Assembly: GCA_011799875.1 (NCBI GenBank)
Contig: CM022302.1
Span: 199,002,086-199,066,085 of the forward strand
From: Thinopyrum elongatum
Taxonomy: Eukaryota; Streptophyta; Magnoliopsida; Poales; Poaceae
DNA: 64,000 nt
Direction of reading: 5' to 3'
Positions 55,908-64,000 of the stretch are shown one piece after another (position 1 is the stretch's first letter; every line of letters starts with the position of its first letter). The notes below the pieces were generated by a model. That model was not told the origin of the DNA. It was given only the letters and a program-made list of their open reading frames with translations, and did not search any database. The position numbers and the translations under genes are program-made.

Positions 55908-58084
55908 TCAAGTATAGTAAGGTTGAAGATGAGCAATGTTCCAGGGCCTGTTGGTCTCCTCCTCAAAGGTACGTGACTTATTGTATTCATGTATGTCAAT
56001 AAGATAATATGACCCGTTGTTGAGGTTTTTGCTAACCACAAAGGGCCCTTCCCAAGGAGGTGAAAGCTTATGCATGCCTGTCTGATCCTGAATCAAACGG
56101 AGCACTAAGTCGCCCTCCTGGAAAGTGCGGCTTCGAACCCTGTAGCTATGATAGCGACGCAGGTTTTGCTGGTAAATCGCAGATCGAGCCGCCGCAAGAT
56201 CACGTTCTTCTTCCAAAGCATCCAAGGCATTCTGACGTGCCGTCTCATTATCTGTTTTGACGTAAGCCGCCACCCTGGGCGAGTCATGCCGGATGTCACT
56301 TGGGAGAACCGCCTCTGTGCCATAAACCATGAAGAACGGCGTGTAGCCTGTTGATCTGTTGGGGGTGGTCCTTATGCTCCAAAGAACCGCAGGAAGCTCT
56401 TCAACCCAACAACCCGGAGAGCGCTCCAAAGGAACCATGAGTCGAGGCTTGATCCCTCATAATATCTCCTGGTTACACGCTCGGCCTGGCCATTGGATTG
56501 TGGATGAGCCACTGATGAAACATCAAGCCGGATGTGTTCCCTCCGACAGAACTCTTTCATAGCATCTTTAGACAGATTTGTCCCATTATCAGTGATGATG
56601 CTATGAGGATAACCAAAGCATAAGATCAGCTTTTTCACAAACTGAACTACAGTTGCCGCCTCACAATTGCTGACTAGCTCTGCTTCAACCCACTTGGTGA
56701 ATTTATCAACTGCTACCAACATGTGAGTCTTTTTGTCCTTAATTAGACCTCTTAAATGGCCCTACCATATCAAGCCCCCAGACCGCAAACAACCAAGTTA
56801 TTGGGATCATCCGCAGTTCTTGAGCCGGCACATGAGCTTGTCGTGCAAACTTCTGGCAACCATCGCACTTGCGAACAATGTCTTCTCCATCAGAATGAGC
56901 GCTTAGCCAGTAAAAACCATTTCTAAAAGCCTTGGCTACTAAAGATCTTGACCCAGCATGATGACCACAGTCTCCTGCATGAATTTCTGGCAAAATTTCA
57001 CGGCCTTCTTCGGGGGAAACACAATGTTGAAACACGCCAGTCACATTGCACCTGTGTAACTCGCCATTGACAATTGTCATGGACTTAGAACGCTGGATGA
57101 TCTGTCGTGCAAAAAATTTATCCTCTAGAAGCTCACCTCGAGTCAGGTAAGCCAGATAAGGCATCGTCCAATCTGGAATAGCATGTAGAGCCGCCACCAA
57201 CTGTCCTTCCAGGTTAGGGATAGCGAGATCCTCTCCGAAGGTAACTTAACAGAAGGGTTATGCAGCACATCAAGGAACACATTAGGGGGAACCGGCTTAT
57301 GCTGAGAACCCAGCCGGGACAACACATCAGCTGCCTCATTATGCCGCCGGTCTATGTGATCCACTTGATAACCTTTGAAGTGACCAGCAATATTAGTCAC
57401 TGTCTGACGATAAGCCTCCATGAGCGGGTCTTTAGAATCCCAAGTCCCTGAAACTTGTTGTGCAACGAGATCTGAGTCGCCAAGGCATCTAACCCAGCTC
57501 AAGTTCATCTCCTTGGCCATACGGAGCCCATGTAGCAAAGCCTCATACTCAGCTGCATTGTTAGTACAGGGAAACATCACCCTTAAAACATAACAAAATT
57601 GATCACCGTGTGGGGAAGATATAACAACTCCAGCCCCCGAGCCTTCCAATTGCCTTGATCCATCAAAGTGTATCGTCTGGTATGTATTATCCGGCTTCTC
57701 CTCAGGTGCTTGCAGTTCCGTCCAATCATTAATAAAATCCACCAGAGCCTGAGACTTGATGGCGGTTCTGGGCACATATTTTAGATGATGTGGCCCAAGC
57801 TCAATTGCCCACTTAGCAACTCTGCATGTGGCTTCCCTGTTTTGAATGATATCCCCCAGAGGAGCGGAACCGACCACAGTGATTGGATGCCCAAGGAAGT
57901 AATGCTTCAACTTGCGGCTAGCCATGAACACCCCAAACACCAATTTCTGCCAATGTGGATACCTTTGCTTGGACTCCGTCAATACCTCACTGACATAATA
58001 AATCGGCCACTAGACTGGGTATTCTTTCCCTGCCTCCTTGCGCTCCAGGACAACTGCCATGCTTACAGCCATATTATTAGCCGC
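55908..58084 (-). pseudogene. Gypsy D RT end, dual RNase H and integrase, broken
   Basis: From right to left: the end of RT/RNase H (TESKQRYPHWQKLVFGVFMA) with TAG near 58011-58013 just upstream, then the second RNase H (IHFDGSRQLEGSGAGVVISS, NNAAEYEALLHGLRMAKEMN, CLGDSDLVAQQV). A frameshift near 57200 precedes the integrase zinc site (HAGDCGHHAGSRSLVAKAF, CDGCQKFARQ). Another break follows near 56740. The core shows IITDNGTNLSKDAMKEF and QSNGQAERV. A frameshift near 56440 precedes the C-terminus (PFFMVYGTEAVLPSD, FQEGDLVLRLIQD), which ends LQPYYT at 55908. The copy is dead. Confidence 0.87.
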
Positions 58085-59664
58085 TGCTACTTCTTGAGCT
58101 TGCGTTGATTTTTCCCTTGAAGAGGAAAGGGAGACGCGACAAAGTAGATATAAGTATTTCCCTCAGTTAAGAACCAAGGTATCAATCCAGTAGAAGGCAC
58201 AAGCAAGTCTCCAATCTATGCATCTGCACAAACTAACAAACACTTGCACACAACGCGAAAAAGGGGTTGTCAATCCCTTCACGGTCACGAACAAGAGTGA
58301 GATCTAATAGAGATAGGTATAAAATATAAATAAAAGAGCAAACTAAAGTAAATATAAATAAATTGCAGCAAGGTATTTTTGGTTTTTTTGGTTTATAGAT
58401 CCAAAAATATATGATGGAAAATAGACCCGAGGCCATAGGTTTCACTAGAGGATTCTCTCTTGAAAGAAAACATACGGCGGGTAAACAAATTACTGTTGAT
58501 CAATTGATAGAAAAGCGCATAGTTATGACGATATCTAAGGCAATGATAATGAATATAGGCATCACGTCCATGACAAGTAGACCGAAATGATTCTGCATCT
58601 ACTACTATTACTCCACACATCGATCGACTCCTGCGTGCATCTAGAGTATTAAGTTCATAAGAACAGAGCAATGCTTTAAGTAAGATGACATGATGTAGAG
58701 GGATAAACTCAAGCAATATGATATAAACCCGATCTTTTTATCCTTGATGGCAACAGTACAATATGTGCCTCGCTACCCCTTCCGTCACTTGGTGAGGACA
58801 CCGCAAGATTGAACCCAAAACTAAGCACCTCTCCCATTGCAAGAAAAACCAATCTAGTTGGCCAAACCAAACTGATAGTTCGAAGAGAAATACAAAGATA
58901 TCTCAATCATGCATAAAAGAGTTCAGAGAAGACTCAAATAATATTCATAGATAATCTGATCATAAATCCATAATTCATCCGATCTCAACAAACACACCGC
59001 AAAATAAGATTACATCGGATAAAACTCCAAGAACATCGAGGAGAACATGGTATTGAAGATCAAAGAGAGAGAAGAAGCCATCTAGCTACTAGCTATGGAC
59101 CCGTAGGTCTGTGGTAAACTACTCATGCATCATCGGAAGGGCAGCAAGGTTGATGTAGAGGCCCTCCGTGATCGAATCCTCCTCCGGCAGGGTGCCGAAA
59201 AAGGCCCCAAGATGGGATCTCACGGGAACAGAGGCTTGCGGCGGCGGAAAAGTATTTTGGTGGACGCTTCTGATGTTTGGGGAATATTTGAGAATATATA
59301 GAGGTGGAATTAGGGTTGGAGGACACCCGAGGGGCCCACAAGCCCTCAGGGCGCCCCCCTGGGGCGCGCCCTAGAGGCTTGTGGCCTCCTCGGGGCTCTT
59401 CTGGCCCTCTCTCCAAGTCACGTAGGTGTCTTCTGGTCCAAGAAAAATCATCGTAAAGTTTTATTCCGTTTGGACTCTGTTTGATATTCCTTTTCTGTAA
59501 AAGTCAAAAACAAGGAAAAAACAGAAACTGGCACTAGGCTCTAGGTTAATAGGTTAGTCCCAAAAATAATATAAAATAGCATATTAATGCATATAAAACA
59601 TCCAAAACATATAATATAATAGCATGGAACAATAAAAAATTATAGATACGTTGGAGACGTATCA
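58085..59664 (-). repeat. Element E 3' LTR (1580 bp)
   Basis: Plus strand runs TGCTACTTCTTGAGC to GGAGACGTATCA. It closely matches the right LTR from 63618 (about 380 bp visible). One visible change is TG to TA at the first two bases of the right copy. Confidence 0.87.
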
Positions 59665-59680
59665 AGCATCCCCAAGCTTA
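59665..59680 (-). other. Polypurine tract of element E
   Basis: Minus strand TAAGCTTGGGGATGCT directly precedes the 3' LTR. An identical 15-mer occurs internally at 61841-61855. Confidence 0.7.
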
Positions 59681-62498
59681 ATTCCTGCTCGTCCTCGAGT
59701 AGGTAAATGATAAAAACAGAATTTTTGATGTGGAATGCTACCTAACATATTTATCAATGCAATCTTCTTTATTGTGGCAAGAATGTTCATATCCATAAGA
59801 TTCAAAAAAAAAGTTTAATATTGACATAAAAACAATAATACTTCAAGCATACTAATAAAGCAATCATGTCTTCTCAAAATAACATGGCCAAAGAAAGTTA
59901 TCCCTACAAAATCATATAGTCTGGCTATGCTTCATCTTCATCACACAAAGTATTTCATCATGCACAACCCCGATGACAAGTCAAGCAATTGTTTCATACT
60001 TTTGGTGTTCTCAAACTTTTTCAACCTTCACGCAATACATGAGCGTGAGCCATGGATATAGCACTATAGGTGGAATAGAATATGGTGGTTGTGGAGAAGA
60101 CAAAAAGAAGGAGAAAGTATCACATCAACTAGGCTAATTAATGGGCTATGGAGATGCCCATCAATTTATATCGATGAAAGTGAGTAGGGATTGCCATGCA
60201 ACAGATGCACTAGAGCTATAAGTGTATGAAATCTCAAAAAGAAACTAAGTGGGTGTGCATCCAACTTGCTTGCTCACGAAGACCTAGGGCAATTTTAGGA
60301 AGCCCATCATTGGAATATACAAGCCAAGTTCTATAATGAAAAATTCCCACTAGCATATGAAAGTGACAAAATAGGAGACTCTCTATCATGAAGAACATGG
60401 TGGTACTTTGAAGCACAAGTGTGGAAAAAGGATAGTAACATTGTCCCTTCTCTCATTTCTCTCATTTTTTCTTTTTTTTTGTTTGGGCTTCTTTGGCCTC
60501 TTTTTTTATTTGGGCTTCTTTGGCCTCTTTTTATTTTTTTTATAAAGTCCGGAGACTCATCCCAACTTTTGAGGGAATCATAGCTTCCATCATCCTTTCC
60601 TCACATAGGACAATGCTCTAATAATGAAGATCATCACACTTTTATTTACTTACAACTCAAGAATTACAACTCGATACTAGAACAAAATATGACTCTATAT
60701 GAATGCCTCCGGCGGTGTACCGGGATGTGCAATGATCAAGAGTGACATGTATAAAAAATATGAACGGTGGCCTTGCCACAAATACTATGCCAACTACATG
60801 ATCATGCAAAGCAATATGACAATGATGGTGTGTGTCATAATAAAACGGAATGGTGGAAGTTGCATGGCAATATATCTCGGAATGGCTATGGAAATGCCAT
60901 AATAGGTAGGTATGGTGGCTGTTTTGAGGAAGGGTATATGGTGGGTTTAATGCACCAGCGAAAATAGTGCGGTACTAGAGATGCTAACAATGGTGGAAGG
61001 GTGAGAGTGCGTATAATCAATGGACTCAACATTAGTCATAAAGAACTCACATACTTATTGCAAAAATTTATTAGCCATCGAAACAAAGTACTACATGCTT
61101 GCTCCTAGGGGGGTAGATTGGTAGGAAAAGACCATCGCTCGTCCTCGACCACCACTCATAAGGAAGACAATCAAAAAATAAATCATGCTCTGACTTCATC
61201 ACATAACGGTTCACCATACGTGCATGCTACGGGAATCATAAACTTCAACACAAGTATTTCTACTAATCCACAATTACTCACTAGCATGACTCTAATATCA
61301 CCATCTTCATATCTCAAAACAAATGCAAGGAATCAAACTTCTCATATATTCAATGCTCTTTATATGAAAGTTTTTATTATATCCCTCTTGGATGCCCATC
61401 ATATTAGGACTAAATTCATAACCTAAGAAAATTACCATGCTGTTTAAAGACTCTCAAAATAATATAAGTGAAGCATGAGAGTTAATCAATTTCTATAAAA
61501 TAAAGCCACCGCCGTGCTCTAAAAAGATATAAGTGAAGCACTAAAGCAAACTGCCTAGCTCAAAAGATATAAGTGAAGCATATAGAGTATTCTAATAAAT
61601 TCATGATTAATGTGTGTCCCTCCCAAAAGGTGTGTACAGAAAGGATGATTGTGGCAAACTAGAAAGCAAAGACTCATATCCTACAAGACGCTCCAAGCAA
61701 AACACATATCATGTGGTGAATAAAAATATAGCCTCAAGTAAATTTACCAATGGATTGAAGACGAAAGAGGGGATGCCATCCGGGGCATCCCGAAGATTAG
61801 ATGCTTGATTGTCCTTGAATATTACCTTGGGGTGTATTGGGCATCCCCAAGCTTAGGCTCTTGCCACTCCTTATTCCGTTGTCCATCAAATCTTTACCTA
61901 AAACTTGAAAACTTCACAACACAAAACTCAACAGAAAACTCGTAAGATCCGTTAGTATAATAAAATAAATCACCACTTTAGGTACTGTTGTGAACTCATT
62001 ATAAATTTATATTGGTGTAATATCTACTGTATTCCAACTTCTCCATGGTTCATACCCCCCGATACTACCCATAGATTCATCAAAATAAGCAAACAACACA
62101 TAAAAAATAGAATCTGTCAAAACAGAACAGTCTGTAGTAACCAGAATATTAATCATACTTTTGTAACTCCAAAAATTCTGAAAAATTAGTAAAACAGAGG
62201 AAATTCATATATAAATCTTTTGTAAACAATTCAGAATTTTTCATGCTCCAGTGAATTTAAACAATTCTGTTACTGGACACAAAAGTTTCTATTTTTCAGC
62301 AAAACCAAATCAACGATATACCAAAGCATCCCAAAGGTCTTGCTTGGCTCAAACACTAATTAAAACACCAAAACACAATTACTACAGAGGTAATAATGTG
62401 TATTCTTAATAAAAATAGAAAGGAAAAATATTGGGTTGTCTCCCAACAAGCGCTTTTCTTTGAAACCTTTTAGCTAGGCATTGAGATTTCAATGATGC
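59681..62498 (-). other. Non-coding internal region of element E
   Basis: AT-rich, with no long ORF or known domain. It includes a T-rich stretch with a direct repeat of TTTGGGCTTCTTTGGCCTC (about 60482 and 60511). A short repeated phrase, AAAGATATAAGTGAAGCA, occurs near 61525 and 61566, with a related AATATAAGTGAAGCA near 61461. Exact or near copies of the polypurine-tract motif lie at 61841-61855 and 63076-63090. Confidence 0.65.
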
Positions 62499-63341
62499 TC
62501 ACATGAAAGATAGCAATTGAAAAACGAAGAGAGCATCATGTAGCATGTGAAAAACAAGTTTAAGTCTAACATACTTCCTATGCATAGGCATTTTATAGGG
62601 AAAAGATTTATCGAGGCAAGCAAAAACTAGCATATGCAAGGAAGAAGAAAGAAGCAATAGCAATCTCAACATAACGAGAGGTAATTTAGTAACATGAAAA
62701 TTTCTACAACCATATTTTCCTCTCTCATAATAATTATATGTAGGATCATAATCAAATTCAACAATATAACTATCACATAAAATATTCTCTTCATGATCCA
62801 CCTGCGTGCAAAGTTGACACTCTTCCAAAATAGTGGGATTATCATCAAATAAAGTCACGACTTCCCCAAGCCCACTTTTATAAAAAAAAACATAAGATTG
62901 ATCATACTCCAAAGTAGTGGGATCATTATTACCTAGAGTTGACACTCTTCCAAACCCACTTTCAATATTATTGCAAACATATTCATCATGAGGCTTAAAT
63001 AAATTTTCAAGATCATAAGAAGCATCATCACCCCAATCATGATCATTGCAATAAGTAGTGGACATAGCAAAATTAGCATCCCCAAGCTTGGGGTTTTGCA
63101 TATTATTAGCAAAATTGACATTAATAGAATTTATAATAACATCATTGCAATCATGCTTTTCATTCAAGGAGCTATCATGAATCACTTTATAAATTTCTTC
63201 TTTTAGCACTTCATCACAGTTTTCAGATTCACGAATTTCAAGCAAAGCTCCATAAAGATAATCTAGTGCACTCAACTCACTAGCAATTGGTTCATCATAA
63301 TTGGATCCTTTAAAAATATTAGCAAGTGGATGAGGATCCAT
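62499..63341 (-). CDS. Unknown 280-residue acidic protein of element E
   Basis: An open frame from ATG 63341, starting MDPHPLANIFKGSNYDEPIA. The N-terminal two thirds is acidic and Asn/Asp-rich, with three related phrases: FGRVSTLGNNDPTTLEYDQS, GLGEVVTLFDDNPTILEECQ, and a region around YDLENLFKPHDEYV. The C-terminus turns hydrophobic (LPLVMLRLLLLLSSSLHMLV), possibly a membrane segment or a shifted frame. I see no gag, zinc knuckle or enzyme motif. It lies about 250 bp after the primer site, where gag usually starts. I do not recognise a function. Confidence 0.55.
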   Translation of the reverse strand: MDPHPLANIFKGSNYDEPIASELSALDYLYGALLEIRESENCDEVLKEEIYKVIHDSSLNEKHDCNDVIINSINVNFANNMQNPKLGDANFAMSTTYCNDHDWGDDASYDLENLFKPHDEYVCNNIESGFGRVSTLGNNDPTTLEYDQSYVFFYKSGLGEVVTLFDDNPTILEECQLCTQVDHEENILCDSYIVEFDYDPTYNYYERGKYGCRNFHVTKLPLVMLRLLLLLSSSLHMLVFACLDKSFPYKMPMHRKYVRLKLVFHMLHDALFVFQLLSFM

Positions 63342-63588
63342 AAACTTTTTGCTTCCTGATTTTCAATAAACACACAATTATACCAAGTGAACGAGCAAAC
63401 AAACCAAGTAAGACATAAAGGCAAACGAAAAGATGAACGGAAGAAGGCGAATAAAAATGCAAATATTTTTGTGATTTTTGAAAACATTTTAGAAGTGGGG
63501 GAGAGGAAAACGAGAGGAAAATGGAAAATAATGTAAGTGCAACAGATGAGATTTTATGATGGGTACTTGGTAGGCTTGATGTAGAACC

Positions 63589-63606
63589 TCCCCGGCAACG
63601 GTGCCA
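63589..63606 (-). other. Primer binding site of element E
   Basis: Minus strand TGGCACCGTTGCCGGGGA lies 11 bases from the LTR end. It differs by one base from the gypsy A site and has the same spacing. Confidence 0.82.
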
Positions 63607-63617
63607 GAAATTCTTCC

Positions 63618-64000
63618 TACTACTTCTTGAGCTTGTGTTGATTTTTCCCTTGAAGAGGAAAGGGTGATGCAGCAAAGTAGAGATAAGTATTTCCCTCAGT
63701 TAAGAACTAGGGTATCAATCCAGTAGGAGGCACAAGCAAGTCTCCAATCTATGCACCTGCACAAACTAACAAACACTTGCACACAACGCAAAAAAGGGGT
63801 TGTCAATCCCTTCATGGTCACGAACAAGAGTGAGATCTAATAGAGATAGGTATAAAAGATAAATAAAAGAGCAAACTAAAGTAAATATAAATAAATTGCA
63901 GCAAGGTATTTTTGGGTTATAGATCCGAAAATATACGATGGAAAATAGACCCGGGGGCCATAGGTTTCACTAGAGGCATCTCTCTTGAAAGAAAACATAC
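63618..64000 (-). repeat. Element E 5' LTR, partial (window end)
   Basis: Matches the left LTR from its start (ACTTCTTGAGCTTG, TTTTTCCCTTGAAGAGGAAA, AAGTATTTCCCTCAGTTAAG) to the end of the window. Confidence 0.88.

Larger units (their letters stand above)
49650..58084 (-). mobile_element. Gypsy D: second Tat-lineage element with antisense gene, interrupted by E
   Basis: The 3' LTR is 49650-50200, followed on the plus strand by an antisense gene (51254-54973) and then minus-strand integrase, RNase H and RT fragments (55908-58084). The order is the same as in gypsy C. The flank CCCAG (49645-49649) is the likely left copy of the target duplication. The rest lies beyond element E, outside the window. 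All genes are decayed. Confidence 0.87.
17976..64000 (+). mobile_element. Gypsy A: Athila-like (Sabrina-type) element, outermost host of the nest
   Basis: Visible parts are a split 5' LTR (17976-18821 and 44963-45519), a primer site (45531-45548) and gag pieces (45598-47069 and 48874-49649). The gag sequence (MPKIPDGYVMDEEVAREFLA, FHGYETETIVAHLTKLNDIA, ALPDHPLKKNEILDIFYNGL) is of the Athila type found in wheat Sabrina elements, as I recall them. Insertions B, Harbinger and D split it. Its protease, polymerase and 3' LTR must lie beyond 64000. It is inserted in the 5' leader of the Copia element. Confidence 0.82.
58085..64000 (-). mobile_element. Element E: non-autonomous LTR retrotransposon with one unknown ORF
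   Basis: The left LTR is 58085-59664 and the right LTR starts at 63618 and leaves the window. The primer site (63589-63606) and polypurine tract (59665-59680) place it on the minus strand. The internal region of about 3.95 kb has no gag, protease, RT, RNase H or integrase motif and only one long ORF (62499-63341). Its LTR begins (minus) TGATACGTCTCCAACGTATC and its primer site is almost identical to that of gypsy A, suggesting it may use proteins of an Athila-like partner. It interrupts the polymerase of gypsy D. Confidence 0.85.

Noticed and set aside
60460..60545. Poly-T tract as the tail of a LINE or SINE
   Set aside because: It is inside the internal region of element E, flanked by a local direct repeat, with no retroposon coding sequence or target duplication.

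Overview
This window is intergenic or near-genic DNA of a large grass genome, most likely Triticeae (wheat, Aegilops, rye or barley group). I infer this from remembered family features: a Stowaway MITE with the typical CTCCCTCC/GGAGGGAG ends, Athila-like, Tat-like and chromovirus Ty3/gypsy elements, and nested insertion. No database search was possible, so family names rest on recalled motifs.

Layout. Positions 1-10164 hold the 3' part of an autonomous Helitron on the + strand: a Rep/helicase gene, then a 12-exon RPA1-like gene, then the 3' hairpin and CTAG end. Directly after it, 10165-12054 carries the last four coding exons of an ATG2 autophagy gene with good splice sites and an open frame, so the Helitron appears to sit in an ATG2 intron. 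A Stowaway MITE (12756-12878) follows the ATG2 3' region.

From 12938 to the end the sequence is nested transposons. A Copia element (12938-17975, minus strand) is cut near its 5' end by Athila-like gypsy A (LTR start at 17976). Gypsy A's first LTR is split by chromovirus B (18822-44957, minus strand, flanked by TATTC/TACTC). B's second LTR is split by Tat-lineage gypsy C (27935-41267, minus strand, perfect GTAAC target duplication, two 596-bp LTRs). Gypsy A's gag is further split by a PIF/Harbinger-type element (47073-48870, TTA duplication) and by a second Tat-like gypsy D (49650 onward, minus strand). D's polymerase is interrupted by a non-autonomous LTR element E (58085 to beyond the window end).

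Most transposon genes are broken, mainly by TAG and TGA codons that look like C-to-T decay. The exception is a seven-exon gene on the strand opposite gag-pol of element C (29071-32830), which splices in silico into an open frame of 918 codons. D carries a decayed relative in the same place. Elements C, D and E also contain internal copies of the purine-rich motif that sits next to their 3' LTR.

No rRNA, tRNA or CRISPR feature was seen. Apart from ATG2, I see no ordinary host gene.
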